This document shows positions 38,037-46,818 of a DNA stretch of 64,000 nt, piece by piece. A program made the translations under genes and the position numbers. The stretch covers positions 2,170,001 through 2,234,000 of the forward strand of contig NZ_CP135921.1 of the NCBI RefSeq assembly GCF_032397745.1, written 5' to 3'. Every line of letters starts with the position of its first letter. Positions within the stretch are counted from its first letter, which is position 1. The notes beneath the pieces were generated by a model. That model had not been told where the DNA came from and searched no databases. It was given only the letters and a program-made list of their open reading frames with translations. The stretch comes from Bradyrhizobium prioriisuperbiae. GTDB lineage: Bacteria > Pseudomonadota > Alphaproteobacteria > Rhizobiales > Xanthobacteraceae.

Positions 38037-38059
38037 CCGAGGGTCTCTCGGACCCTCGG
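38037..38059. repeat. Nine-base-pair hairpin between rph and rdgB
   Basis: CCGAGGGTC and GACCCTCGG are exact inverse repeats around a five-base loop, 20 bases before the rdgB start. No T-run follows, so it is not a standard terminator. Confidence 0.5.
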
Positions 38060-38078
38060 ATCATGATAGGATTCGCTG

Positions 38079-38726
38079 ATGAATCGCCGAATCACCGGAC
38101 GCCTCGTGATCGCGACCCACAATCCCGGCAAGCTCGCCGAGATGCGCGAGCTGTTGGCGCCGCACGGCGTTGAGGCGGTGTCCGCCGGCGAGCTCGGCTT
38201 GCCGGAACCGGAAGAGACCGGAACCACGTTTCGTGCCAATGCGGCGATCAAGGCGATCGCGGCGGCGCAAGCAACCAAGCTCCCGGCATTCGCTGACGAT
38301 TCCGGGCTTGCGGTCGATGCGCTTGACGGCGCGCCCGGCATCTATTCGGCGCGCTGGGCCGGCGCGAGCAAGGATTTCAACGCCGCCATGGCGCAGGTGG
38401 AACGGCTGCTGCAGGAACGCGGTGCGACCACTCCGGACAAGCGTGGTGCGCATTTCGTGTCCGCGCTGTGCGTGGCCTGGCCCGACGGTCATCTTGAAGA
38501 AGTCGAGGCGCGGGTGGACGGCACGCTGGTGTGGCCACCGCGCGGCACGGCGGGCTTCGGGTACGATCCGTCTTTTCTGCCCAATGGTTACGATCGCACC
38601 TTCGGCGAGATGACCAGCATCGAGAAGCACGGTCTGCCGCCGCATGGCCTCGGGCTGTCGCACCGCGCCCGCGCCTTCGTGAAGTTGCAGGAGCTGTGTC
38701 TTTCGCAGGAGAAGTCTGTTGGCTGA
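38079..38726 (+). CDS. rdgB: Non-canonical purine NTP pyrophosphatase (RdgB/HAM1)
   Basis: Hydrolyses dITP, dXTP and related purine triphosphates to keep them out of DNA. 215 residues with [17 protein letters not shown], the metal/base site [26 protein letters not shown], and the C-terminal [23 protein letters not shown] and SHRARAF. Overlaps the TTG start of hemW by eight bases, indicating coupled translation. Confidence 0.95.
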   Translation: MNRRITGRLVIATHNPGKLAEMRELLAPHGVEAVSAGELGLPEPEETGTTFRANAAIKAIAAAQATKLPAFADDSGLAVDALDGAPGIYSARWAGASKDFNAAMAQVERLLQERGATTPDKRGAHFVSALCVAWPDGHLEEVEARVDGTLVWPPRGTAGFGYDPSFLPNGYDRTFGEMTSIEKHGLPPHGLGLSHRARAFVKLQELCLSQEKSVG

Positions 38727-39879
38727 ATCAGGCACACCAGCGGCTTTCGGCGTTTATGTGCATTGGCCGTTCTGCCTGTCGAAATGCCCGTACTGCGATT
38801 TCAACAGCCATGTGCGCCATGCACCGGTCGATGAGGAGCGCTACGTGCGCGCCTTCACCCGTGAGATCGAAACCACGGCGTCCCGCACACCGGGACGCAC
38901 CGTCTCCTCGATCTTCCTTGGCGGCGGCACGCCGTCGCTGATGAAGCCGGAAACCGTCGGTGCCGTGCTCGATGCCATCGGCAAAAATTGGGCGGTCGCG
39001 CCCGACGTGGAAGTCACGCTGGAAGCCAATCCGACCAGCGTGGAAGCAACGCGTTTCCGCGGTTATCGCGCCGCCGGCGTCAACCGCGTGTCCCTCGGCG
39101 TGCAGGCGCTCGACGACGCCTCGCTGAAGGCGCTGGGCCGGTTGCACACCGCGCAGGAGGCGCTCGACGCGGTCAAGATCGCGCGCGGCGCATTCGATCG
39201 TTATTCGTTCGACCTGATCTATGCACGCCCCGACCAGACGCCGCAGATGTGGACGGCCGAGCTGAAGCAGGCGATCTCGGAAGCCGCCGAACATCTCTCG
39301 CTGTATCAATTGACCATCGAACCGGACACGCCATTCTTCGGCCTGCACGCCGCCGGCAAACTCAAGACGCCGGACGAAGCCGTCGCGCGCGCGCTCTATG
39401 ATGTGACGCAGGACATCTGCGCCCAGCATGGCCTGCCGTCCTACGAGATTTCCAATCACGCGCGGCCCGGCGCCGAGTGCAAGCATAACCTGGTGTACTG
39501 GCGCGGCGACGAGTATGCCGGCGTCGGCCCCGGCGCCCACGGCCGCCTCGACATTGACGGCCGGCGCCACGCCATCGTCACCGAGAAGCGCCCCGAGGCC
39601 TGGCTGATGCGGGTCGAAGCCAGCGGCGACGGTATTTCAGCCGACGACCTGCTCAACAGCGAGGAGCGCGCCGACGAATTCCTGCTGATGGGTCTGCGGC
39701 TGGTGGAAGGCATCGATCCGCAGCGCTACGCCGCATTGGCCGGCCGCACCCTCGATCCCGCCCGCATCGCCCTGCTGCGCGAAGAAGGCGCCATCACGGT
39801 GGACACCAGCGGCCGCCTGCGCGTGACGCAGGAGGGTTTTCCGTTGCTGGATGCGGTGGTGGCGGATCTGGCGGCGTAA
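38719..39879 (+). CDS. hemW: HemW-type heme chaperone / radical SAM protein
   Basis: 386 residues. Radical SAM cluster motif CLSKCPYC at about residues 18-25, preceded by [19 protein letters not shown] is the glycine-rich SAM site, and [19 protein letters not shown] and [35 protein letters not shown] are HemW hallmarks. Once called oxygen-independent coproporphyrinogen oxidase; HemW members bind and transfer heme. The start codon is TTG with AGGAGAAG upstream, inside the end of rdgB. A helical HemN-type C-domain is present. Confidence 0.94.
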   Translation: MAESGTPAAFGVYVHWPFCLSKCPYCDFNSHVRHAPVDEERYVRAFTREIETTASRTPGRTVSSIFLGGGTPSLMKPETVGAVLDAIGKNWAVAPDVEVTLEANPTSVEATRFRGYRAAGVNRVSLGVQALDDASLKALGRLHTAQEALDAVKIARGAFDRYSFDLIYARPDQTPQMWTAELKQAISEAAEHLSLYQLTIEPDTPFFGLHAAGKLKTPDEAVARALYDVTQDICAQHGLPSYEISNHARPGAECKHNLVYWRGDEYAGVGPGAHGRLDIDGRRHAIVTEKRPEAWLMRVEASGDGISADDLLNSEERADEFLLMGLRLVEGIDPQRYAALAGRTLDPARIALLREEGAITVDTSGRLRVTQEGFPLLDAVVADLAA

Positions 39880-39888
39880 AATCCCTCG

Positions 39889-40239
39889 ATGGATCGAACA
39901 GCCTATAAGTACAATCTGGAGTACAGAGCGACTGTCCGAATCAGGCTGGCTTCACTCGCAAAGAGCTTCATCGATGGCCGGCTTGGGGTAATCGAAGCTG
40001 CGCGTGAACTTGGTCGCCTTGGCGACGGATTTGAGCCAGAGATCAACGCGGTGCTTATCGCTTTTGTTGCCATCAACTCTGAAACTGACTCATTGCCCGT
40101 TGGCAAAGAACGTGCCCTTTGGAACAAAGACGCGCTAGCTCAGCATGATCACGACATTGTCGTTGCTGAAAAGCGTTGGCGAGACGAAGCAATAGCTGCA
40201 GCAACACAGCTCGTGAAATTGCTCGAGCAGAGCGCTTAG
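39889..40239 (+). CDS. Hypothetical protein, lower-GC ORFan
   Basis: 116 residues, mostly helical and charged: YKYNLEYRATVRIRLASLAKSFIDGRLGVIEAARELGRLGDG, then IAFVAINSETDSLPVGKERALWNKDALAQHDHDIVVAEKRWRDEAIAAATQLVKLLEQ. The coding sequence is visibly less GC-rich and uses A/T-ending codons more than its neighbours, which suggests later acquisition. No ribosome site stands before the ATG; it starts 10 bp after hemW and could be coupled. No named family is recognised. The N-terminal half resembles small proteins found alone beside housekeeping operons. Confidence 0.65.
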   Translation: MDRTAYKYNLEYRATVRIRLASLAKSFIDGRLGVIEAARELGRLGDGFEPEINAVLIAFVAINSETDSLPVGKERALWNKDALAQHDHDIVVAEKRWRDEAIAAATQLVKLLEQSA

Positions 40240-40279
40240 TTTCCGGATTTCGCGAATAAGCGCGCCGATTTTTTCGAAC

Positions 40280-41500
40280 TCAAGTCGCAAAACTCTTCGG
40301 CGAGCCGGCCACCGCCTGGCCGCCGCCTGACGCGACCTTCATCACGGCGAGGCCGCGTTCGTTGGTGCCGTCATTGCGAAACCGAAACAGGCCGTCGATG
40401 CCGGCGAAGCCCGACGAGTTCAGCAGCACGTCGGACGAAAAGCGCTGGCCGCCTTGTGTGCGCGCCAGCGCCGCGACCAAGGCCACCGCGTCATAGGCCA
40501 GTGTCGCGGTGCGTACCGGCTGCTGGCCGTATTTGTTGCTGTAACGGCCGGCAAACGAGCGGAAGCCCGATGGATCCGGCGCGGCATAGAGCCCGCCTTG
40601 CAATGAGGCGCTGTTGAACACCCGCGGGCTGTCCCACAGGCCGGTGCCGAGCAGTTGCACGCGCTTCAGATTGGCGCCGCTGGTCACCAGCGAATCGGCG
40701 GCCGCGGCCAGTGAATCGCCGTCATCGGCCATGAACAAGGCATCGGCGCTGCCGAGCGCCTGCGCCACATTGCGCGCCGGACCGGTGCGATCGGCGCCGT
40801 ATTTCTCAAAGGCAACGATGCGGCCGCCGCGACGGCCGACCGCCTGCTTGAACGCGGCCTCCACCACACCGCCATAGGCATTGTCCGGCAACAGCGCCGC
40901 GAACGATCGCTTTCCGGTGCCGGCGGCATAATCGATGATGCGGTTGACGTCGGACTCCGGCAGGAAGCTGAGCAGATAAACGCCGCGGCCCGCCACACTC
41001 GAATCGGTCGAGAATGCGATGACAGGCACGTTCTTCGCGCGGGTCAGCTGCGCCGCCGGGGGCACCGACTGCGCGAACAGCGGCCCGAGAATGATTTCGG
41101 CGCCTTCGTCGAGAGCCTGTTGCGCCCCTTGCTGCGCGCCTTGCGGCGTGCCGGCGTCGTCCTTGACCAGGAGCTGGATGTTCGGGTTCTGGAATTCGGC
41201 CAGCGCCATCTCGGCCGCATTCTTCATCGACTGCGCGGCAACGCCGGCATTGCCCTGTCCCGACAGCGGCAGGATCAGACCCACCTTGACCTGCCCGCTG
41301 CCCACCGATGACGGTTGCTGCGGCGGACCGGACGGACCGGGCGGCGGCGAATCCTGCCAAGGCAAATTCGACGTGATCGAGTTCCAGCCCGACTGCATGC
41401 TGGAGCAGCCGGCGACCAGCGGGCCCGCGAGCAGCAAACCAAGCGCCGACCGCCGGGAGGAACCCGGGCGTGGCGTCAACGGATCGTGCGGGGCAGCCAT
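40280..41500 (-). CDS. LppC-like lipoprotein, penicillin-binding-protein activator family
   Basis: 406 residues. Lipobox LVAGC with the lipidated C32. A Pro/Gly/Ser linker (about 50-68) leads to a type I periplasmic-binding fold: VKVGLILPLSGQGNAGVAAQSMKNAAEMALAEF, LVKDDAGTP, EIILGPLFAQSVPP and VPVIAFSTDSSVAG. The family includes the C-domain of LpoA, the activator of PBP1A, though many alphaproteobacterial members are of uncertain role. Divergent from rsmI by 265 bp, the conserved alphaproteobacterial arrangement. Confidence 0.88.
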   Translation of the reverse strand: MAAPHDPLTPRPGSSRRSALGLLLAGPLVAGCSSMQSGWNSITSNLPWQDSPPPGPSGPPQQPSSVGSGQVKVGLILPLSGQGNAGVAAQSMKNAAEMALAEFQNPNIQLLVKDDAGTPQGAQQGAQQALDEGAEIILGPLFAQSVPPAAQLTRAKNVPVIAFSTDSSVAGRGVYLLSFLPESDVNRIIDYAAGTGKRSFAALLPDNAYGGVVEAAFKQAVGRRGGRIVAFEKYGADRTGPARNVAQALGSADALFMADDGDSLAAAADSLVTSGANLKRVQLLGTGLWDSPRVFNSASLQGGLYAAPDPSGFRSFAGRYSNKYGQQPVRTATLAYDAVALVAALARTQGGQRFSSDVLLNSSGFAGIDGLFRFRNDGTNERGLAVMKVASGGGQAVAGSPKSFAT

Positions 41501-41765
41501 CGCGTCTCTTTCATAACCCTCGCCAGGTCACCAAGTCGGGAGACGCGAGGTCGCCCCTGCTCTGGAAGGGGATTGGGGCATATTGTCGTCCATTCGTTAA
41601 GCAACGCAAAAGGATTTTAACGACTGAGGACCAAGGAGTTACGCCATAATCGCATAGCTTTTAGGCAGGAAAACTGTCTCTGAGGCAAGACACTGCCTCT
41701 GAGGTGGAACGCAGCCTCTCGCAAACCGCTCTCCCCTTTTCCGGCACATACACTAGATTGCCCCC

Positions 41766-42713
41766 ATGCGCGCCCGTCCCCATTCCACACCCGCCCCGTC
41801 CGATCCATCCGATGCCGAGGCGCGGACCTTCACGCTTTGGGGGCAGGTCCTGACCGCCCCGAAAGCCGCCGCCGGGCTGCATCTGGTGGCGACCCCGATC
41901 GGCAATCTCGGCGACATCACCCTGCGGGCGCTGGAAACCCTCGCCGGCGTCGACATCGTCGCCTGCGAAGATACCCGCGTCACCCGCAAGCTGATGGATC
42001 GTTTCTGCATCAAGGCGACGCTGAAACCCTATCACGAGCACAATGCGGCCCTCGCCCGGCCGGTGATCCTGCAGCATTTGGCGCAGGGCACATCGATCGC
42101 GCTGGTGTCGGATGCCGGCACGCCGCTGATTTCCGATCCCGGCTTCAAGCTGGTGCGCGAGGTCAGCGCCGCCGGCCACCCGGTGATCACACTGCCGGGG
42201 CCCTCGTCGGTTTTAGCAGCGCTGACGGTGTCGGCGCTGCCGACCGACCGGTTTTTCTTCGAAGGGTTTCTGCCGTCCAGGGAAGGGGCGCGCCGCACCC
42301 GGATCGGCGAACTGGCGCGGCTGGAAGCAACCCTGGTGCTGTTCGAATCCGGCAACCGCGTGCAGGACAGCCTGCGCGACCTCGCCGAGATCCTCGGTGC
42401 CCGGGATGCTGCGATCTGCCGGGAAATGACCAAGCTGCATGAAGAGGTGCGGCGCGGATCGCTCCCTGATCTTGCAGCCGGGGCCGATGCGCTGGAAACC
42501 CGCGGCGAATTCGTGCTGGTGATCGGGCCGCCGGCCGCGGCCGCCCGCGTGATGCCCGAGAGCGAGCTCGACGAGTTGCTGCGCACGCGGCTGCGGCAGG
42601 ACAGCGTCAAGGATGCGGTGGCCCATGCACTCGAGGTTTCCGGCCGGCCGCGGCGCGAGATCTATGCCCGGGCGCTCGAATTGGCCAGAGAGCGGGACGA
42701 TGGCGAAACCTGA
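41766..42713 (+). CDS. rsmI: 16S rRNA (cytidine-2'-O)-methyltransferase RsmI
   Basis: Methylates the 2'-O of C1402 in 16S rRNA. 315 residues of the tetrapyrrole-methylase fold: [61 protein letters not shown], and [31 protein letters not shown]. An N-terminal extension of about 35 residues precedes the fold. The 3' end overlaps yraN by 14 bp, giving an rsmI-yraN unit. Confidence 0.95.
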   Translation: MRARPHSTPAPSDPSDAEARTFTLWGQVLTAPKAAAGLHLVATPIGNLGDITLRALETLAGVDIVACEDTRVTRKLMDRFCIKATLKPYHEHNAALARPVILQHLAQGTSIALVSDAGTPLISDPGFKLVREVSAAGHPVITLPGPSSVLAALTVSALPTDRFFFEGFLPSREGARRTRIGELARLEATLVLFESGNRVQDSLRDLAEILGARDAAICREMTKLHEEVRRGSLPDLAAGADALETRGEFVLVIGPPAAAARVMPESELDELLRTRLRQDSVKDAVAHALEVSGRPRREIYARALELARERDDGET

Positions 42714-43110
42714 CGACATGACCTCGACCTCGAACGCGAAAGAGCCCTCGCCCGAACGCGTCATCGCATTCCAGACCGGCATCTCCGCAGAGAGCCGCGC
42801 CGCGGCCTACCTGCTGGCAAAAGGTTATCGCATCCTCGCCCGCCGCTTCCGCACCCGTTATGGCGAAATCGACATCGTCGCCCGCCATCGCAACCTGCTC
42901 GCCTTTGTCGAGGTCAAGGCCCGCGCCACACTGGATGACGCCGCCTACGCCATCACGCCGCAGCAGCGCCAGCGCATCATCGCAGCCGCAGAGGCTTGGC
43001 TGATGAACCATCCTGAACACGCCAATTTCGATTGCCGTTTCGATGCCATCCTGATTGCGCCGAAGTCGCTGCCGCGCCACCTGACCGCGGCGTTCGACGC
43101 AAGCACCTGA
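42700..43110 (+). CDS. UPF0102 / YraN-family endonuclease-like protein
   Basis: 136 residues (118-residue core) of the PD-(D/E)XK-like YraN family: [51 protein letters not shown] and FVEVKAR hold the presumed metal-binding Asp, Glu and Lys. Function is not established; a role near recombination or Holliday-junction processing has been suggested for the family. Starts at 42700 (another ATG at 42718) inside the end of rsmI; gshB follows after about 50 bp. Confidence 0.88.
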   Translation: MAKPDDMTSTSNAKEPSPERVIAFQTGISAESRAAAYLLAKGYRILARRFRTRYGEIDIVARHRNLLAFVEVKARATLDDAAYAITPQQRQRIIAAAEAWLMNHPEHANFDCRFDAILIAPKSLPRHLTAAFDAST

Positions 43111-43161
43111 ACCGTCTAAAAGACACCCCAACTCGATCGATCATCGCACCCGGACATACCC

Positions 43162-44103
43162 ATGAAGCTGAATATCGCCGTCCAGATGGACCCCATCGCG
43201 CGCATCAATATCCGCGGCGATTCAACCTTCGCCATGCTGCTGGAAGCGCAGAAGCGCGGCCACACCATCTCCTATTACACACCGGACAAGCTCTCCCTGC
43301 GTGGCCAGGAGGTGGTCGCGCCGGTGCAGCCACTGACTGTGCGCGATGAAGAAGGCAATCATTTCACCCTCGGCGAGGCCAAGCGCACCAACCTCGAAAG
43401 CTTCGACGCGATCCTGCTGCGGCAGGACCCGCCGTTCGATCTCGCCTACATCACCACCACCCATCTGCTGGAACGGATTCATCCCAAGACGCTGGTGGTG
43501 AACGACCCGGCCAGCGTGCGCAACGCGCCGGAAAAAGTGTTCGTGATGGAATTTTCCGACCTGATGCCGCCGACGCTGATCTCGCGCGACGTCGACGAGA
43601 TCAATGCGTTCCGCGCCGAACATGGCGACGTGGTGATGAAGCCGCTCTACGGCCACGGCGGCTCAGCGGTGTTTCGTGTCGTGCAAAAGGACATGAACTT
43701 CGGCTCGCTGCACGATATGTTCTCGACCATTTTCCGCGAACCCTGGGTGATCCAGCGCTTCCTCCCCGAGGTGAAGAGCGGCGACAAGCGCATCATGCTG
43801 GTCGACGGCGCGTTCGCCGGCGCGGTCAACCGTGTGCCGGCCGAGAACGACCTGCGTTCAAATATGGTGCGTGGCGGCGCGGCGAAGGCCACCGATCTGA
43901 GCCCCAGGGAACGCGAGATCTGCGAACGGCTCGGACCATCGCTGCGGGCGCGCGGACTGCTGCTGGTCGGCATCGACGTGATCGACGGTCACCTGACCGA
44001 AATCAACGTGACGTCGCCGACCGGCATTCGCGCCATCGCCCGGCTCGGCGGACCGGATGTCGCCGCCATGGTCTGGGATGCCATCGAACAGAAACGCACC
44101 TGA
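43162..44103 (+). CDS. gshB: Glutathione synthetase
   Basis: ATP-grasp ligase joining gamma-glutamylcysteine and glycine. 313 residues: N-domain [30 protein letters not shown], then [24 protein letters not shown], the ATP-grasp core [16 protein letters not shown] with the conserved lysine, and [21 protein letters not shown] with the C-terminal [23 protein letters not shown]. Last of the rsmI-yraN-gshB cluster. The two GSTs in this window depend on its product. Confidence 0.97.
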   Translation: MKLNIAVQMDPIARINIRGDSTFAMLLEAQKRGHTISYYTPDKLSLRGQEVVAPVQPLTVRDEEGNHFTLGEAKRTNLESFDAILLRQDPPFDLAYITTTHLLERIHPKTLVVNDPASVRNAPEKVFVMEFSDLMPPTLISRDVDEINAFRAEHGDVVMKPLYGHGGSAVFRVVQKDMNFGSLHDMFSTIFREPWVIQRFLPEVKSGDKRIMLVDGAFAGAVNRVPAENDLRSNMVRGGAAKATDLSPREREICERLGPSLRARGLLLVGIDVIDGHLTEINVTSPTGIRAIARLGGPDVAAMVWDAIEQKRT

Positions 44104-44253
44104 CCGACCGGCACGCAGGCGCCTTAATGAATTGCTGACGACCTTGTGGCATTCAAATCGATGGGGTGAGGGACCGGGTCACTACGTACGTCGCGCAAGC
44201 GCACGTTCGGGTGTCCGATGCTCCCGGGGGTGCGAGTCGGGGTCGAGCTGCCA

Positions 44254-45090
44254 ATGGCCATTGAGGTTTTCACCGGGACGTCGATTCCGCGTGATCTGTC
44301 GACCGCCGACATGGAATACCTGTGGGCCAAGTGGCGGACCCTCAACGCGACCAATGACCTGACGCTGCAACGGCTGATCGACGACACCGACCGTCCCTTG
44401 CGTGACCGCAGCATCGCCCTGATCCCTGTCGGCGATGATTTTGCCTATATCTATGTCGGCGAAGCGATGCTGGATTTCGTCAAGCGCGGTGCATCCGACA
44501 CGCTGCTGATGCGCGGCGACAGCGTCGTGTCCAAGGACCTCGCCGAGGTCTATCGCCGGGTGATCCGCGAGATGAGCCCGGTCTTCATCCGCTTCACCGG
44601 CCGCCGCTCCGCACCCGGCACGCTCTGGCATCAGGTGGTCTTCCCGCTCCCGGTGGCCGGCGATCAGGTGATGCTGGTGAGCTATTCGGAGCTCGTCAGC
44701 CATCAGCTCGAAATCTATGAGCATCTGTTCCGCACCGCCCCCGACGCCATCGCGGTCGCCTCGCCCATCAGCAACGACGCGGGACATGTCACCGACGGCT
44801 GGGTGATGATGATGAACGATCGCGCCCGCGAGCTGTTGCGCTACACGGGACCGATCGGAAACCTGCGCCTGAGTTCGCTGCCGCAGTTCACCGGAATCGA
44901 CCTGTGGGGCCGGATCTACGCGCCGCGCTCGGCCGTCACCTCGACGCTTTTGACCGCGCCGGACTTCACCATCGAGATCCTGCGCTTTCCCCATGTGTTC
45001 GGCCTGCGCCTGACGCCGAAACTGCCCGCCATCTTTGACGATGAGGTGACGCTGGCCTCGCAGCCGTTTGATGCGGAGCCGGTGCTGTAG
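44254..45090 (+). CDS. PAS-domain-like protein
   Basis: 278 residues from the ATG at 44254 (an in-frame ATG at 44218 is possible). The first half resembles the alphaproteobacterial single PAS domain proteins: LSTADMEYLWAKWRTLN, SIALIPVGDDFAYIYVGEAM, HQVVFPLPVAGDQVMLVSYSELVSHQLEIYEHLF. The second half begins like a PAS domain (FRTAPDAIAVASPISNDAGHV) and ends with strand-rich sequence. No output domain is attached, so it may sense a ligand and act by contact. It follows gshB by about 150 bp on the same strand; function unassigned. Confidence 0.72.
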   Translation: MAIEVFTGTSIPRDLSTADMEYLWAKWRTLNATNDLTLQRLIDDTDRPLRDRSIALIPVGDDFAYIYVGEAMLDFVKRGASDTLLMRGDSVVSKDLAEVYRRVIREMSPVFIRFTGRRSAPGTLWHQVVFPLPVAGDQVMLVSYSELVSHQLEIYEHLFRTAPDAIAVASPISNDAGHVTDGWVMMMNDRARELLRYTGPIGNLRLSSLPQFTGIDLWGRIYAPRSAVTSTLLTAPDFTIEILRFPHVFGLRLTPKLPAIFDDEVTLASQPFDAEPVL

Positions 45091-45174
45091 ACACCCAAAT
45101 TAGGCCGTGCGTCGAGTTTTCGATCGGATGTTCCGGCCGCGTCTCACTGCTCGCGCGCGACAGCCGGCTCCGCG

Positions 45175-45357
45175 CTAGGTCGCAGGCCGACTACGCACCG
45201 GAACAATCTCCTTAAGGCGGTCAAGGATGAGGTTGCGGCATATGGTGGCGCGCTTCTTGCCGTACAGACCATACGGAATCAATTGTTTTTCTATGATTTC
45301 AATGGCTTCATTGGGAAGCGAAATTGAAAATTGGGGAGATTCGCCTTCTTGGTTCAT
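45175..45357 (-). CDS. Small ribbon-helix-helix-like protein
   Basis: 60 residues. FSISLPNEAIEIIEKQLIPYGLYGKKRATICRNLILDRLKEIV has the pattern of a beta strand and two helices of the ribbon-helix-helix repressors, with the turn YGLYGKKR before helix B. The coding sequence is much more AT-rich than its surroundings. No Shine-Dalgarno was found before the ATG at 45357. It may be an orphan antitoxin-type repressor; no toxin gene is adjacent. The call as a real gene rests on the domain pattern. Confidence 0.55.
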   Translation of the reverse strand: MNQEGESPQFSISLPNEAIEIIEKQLIPYGLYGKKRATICRNLILDRLKEIVPVRSRPAT

Positions 45358-45450
45358 GGGACGCAGCTACAATGTAATTGCAATGGAAAGACATTGTTAT
45401 ACAATAAAGCTGTAAAAGCGAATCGACATCGGTGGTGTGGATGCGCTTAA

Positions 45451-45478
45451 ATAAAAAGCCCCTCGCAAGAGGGGCCTT
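45451..45478 (-). terminator. Intrinsic terminator downstream of the odd tRNA
   Basis: GCCCCTC and GAGGGGC pair around GCAA; on the minus strand TTTTTATTT follows. It begins seven to ten bases beyond the tRNA CCA end, as expected for a single-gene tRNA transcript. Confidence 0.85.
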
Positions 45479-45484
45479 TATTGA

Positions 45485-45561
45485 TGGCGCGAGCGACCAG
45501 ATTCGAACTGGTAACCGGGAACTTAGTAGGGACCTGCTCTATCCAGTTGAGCTACGCCCGC
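45485..45561 (-). tRNA. tRNA-Arg-like gene with abnormal anticodon arm (anticodon ACU)
   Basis: 77 nt with an encoded CCA. The acceptor GCGGGCG/CGCTCGC pairs fully (one G-U). The D arm GCTC/GAGC and T arm ACCAG/CTGGT with loop TTCGAAT are perfect. The anticodon stem GGTCC/GTTCC has two mismatches (29-41 and 30-40), and the loop CTACTAA gives anticodon ACU, which would read serine AGU on a class I, arginine-like body. One change from UCU or CCU would make an ordinary arginine anticodon. It may be a degenerate copy, but its own terminator follows. Confidence 0.65.
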
Positions 45562-45904
45562 CACCACCAGAACGCCTCAGTGTTGCAAGCACTGGGGCGT
45601 TTTCTTTGCTCGACTCACCGAATCTGATGCGCCGGACATTGCTGAACGGTAAGACGAGTCCGTTCCAGCGGTCAAGGAATAGAGTCGGTTCCTAAATCAA
45701 GTACTAAATGTGGTGGAAGATTGGGAAAGGGCGGGTGGCCGATTCAACTCTCATTCACCGTAAGTATCAGTGAGTCCTCAGGGATTCGAAGCTAGAAAAG
45801 TTTCCGACAGCGGGTTTTTCTCACGCTCGCCTGCCTCATCACGGCGGAATATTTTGCTATTGGACCTCCATATTTGCGGGCAACCATCCTGAGAGGAGTT
45901 CGCG
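45562..45904. other. 343-bp gap upstream of the odd tRNA
   Basis: No gene recognised. At 45572-45605 a ten-base-pair hairpin (CGCCTCAGTG with CACTGGGGCG, loop TTGCAAG) followed by TTTTCTTT reads as an intrinsic terminator in the plus direction, with no plus-strand gene ahead of it except sequence antisense to the tRNA. The rest is less GC-rich than average and holds only short frames. Confidence 0.6.
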
Positions 45905-46570
45905 TTACCTCCGACGAACATAGAATTCCTGAACAGGCACGCCTCGGCTGAGTTGTTGAGATAAGCTCACCTGCCTGCGTAGAAGCTTCCGCTTCTCCAG
46001 GATGAACTCAGCGGCAAGGTCACCTTCCTCGCAAATCTCCAATCCCTCACCTAGCCCTTCGTGTTTCTCGAAATAGGCGAGCGCAGCCTCAGGGCTTGTT
46101 TCACCCGGCACCGACCAATCGTCTTTTTCTGGAGGGGAGAACTTCGGGGTGAGTCTCCTCAAGTCGTACCAGTGAACTTCCTTAGCCTCCGTACCAATGA
46201 GAGGCTGCTTCGTGAGGAGTTCTATCGCCCCCTCATAATCCAACCTCGCTTTCGTGAGCTGATCGATGGTTTCTGCGGTGTCATCCACGGTGCCAGTCAC
46301 TTCAGCCCTTCCCGTTCGCATCTTGCCCGCTTCCAGCATCTCAAGTTGCCGCATGATCATCTCCCGCTTCGCCAGATAACTCATTGCCGTTTCCATCAAG
46401 ACCGTCACAGGACCCGGAATATCGCGTGCGCCAGCTTCCCATCTGCGTACGGTGCGCCCACCATCAACAAGACCAAGCATGCGAGCGAGCCCATCCGCGC
46501 TGAACCCCAAGACGGCCCGAGCAGCCTTCAAATCATCGGGTGTTCGCACGAGTTTTGGGGGGATCGCCAC
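45905..46570 (-). CDS. HTH-domain protein, accessory
   Basis: 221 residues. The N-terminal helix-turn-helix is of the XRE/antitoxin kind: TPDDLKAARAVLGFSADGLARMLGLVDGGRTVRRWEAGARDIPGPVTVLMETAMSYL. The middle is a predicted helical stretch (AMSYLAKREMIMRQLEMLEAGKMRTG) and the C-terminus is charged with VHWYDLRRLTPKFSPPEKDDW. The start codon is GTG at 46570. Base composition is clearly lower in GC than the flanking housekeeping genes. Two palindromes upstream are candidate autoregulatory sites. The target is unknown; likely an island regulator or antitoxin-like protein. Confidence 0.7.
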   Translation of the reverse strand: MAIPPKLVRTPDDLKAARAVLGFSADGLARMLGLVDGGRTVRRWEAGARDIPGPVTVLMETAMSYLAKREMIMRQLEMLEAGKMRTGRAEVTGTVDDTAETIDQLTKARLDYEGAIELLTKQPLIGTEAKEVHWYDLRRLTPKFSPPEKDDWSVPGETSPEAALAYFEKHEGLGEGLEICEEGDLAAEFILEKRKLLRRQVSLSQQLSRGVPVQEFYVRRR

Positions 46571-46608
46571 TTACAACTCTCGCCATGTCGGGCATTGCGC
46601 CTAACCAG

Positions 46609-46651
46609 TATAGGCTAAATAATCCTATATCAAGTAGGTCCAATGGACCTA
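46609..46651 (-). promoter_or_regulatory. Palindromic control region of the HTH gene
   Basis: TAGGTCCAATGGACCTA at 46635-46651 is a perfect odd palindrome; TATAGG and CCTATA at 46609-46614 and 46624-46629 form a second inverted repeat. On the minus strand TTGGAC or TTGATA and TATACT-like hexamers overlap them, so repressor binding would block the promoter. Confidence 0.55.
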
Positions 46652-46818
46652 GCTTATCGCCATTGATGAGTGAGTTGCTGCGGATGTACAAATGGAGCCT
46701 TGCGGGCCGAGTTCGGAGAACTGGTAAGGAGCATATCATACGCCCGGCCATTTGTTCTTCTAATGTTCTTGCGTCCCTGCCCCCCTTCCGCTAGCCTTTT
46801 GCCCGGCACGGGGGCGGC

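Noticed and set aside
45432..45695. Open frame containing DQIRTGNRELSRDLLYPVELR
   Set aside because: It is the antisense translation of the tRNA-Arg-like gene, another recurrent annotation artefact.
45175..46570. Toxin-antitoxin system made of the RHH and HTH proteins
   Set aside because: The two genes are far apart, separated by a tRNA and terminator, and neither is next to a toxin-like gene.
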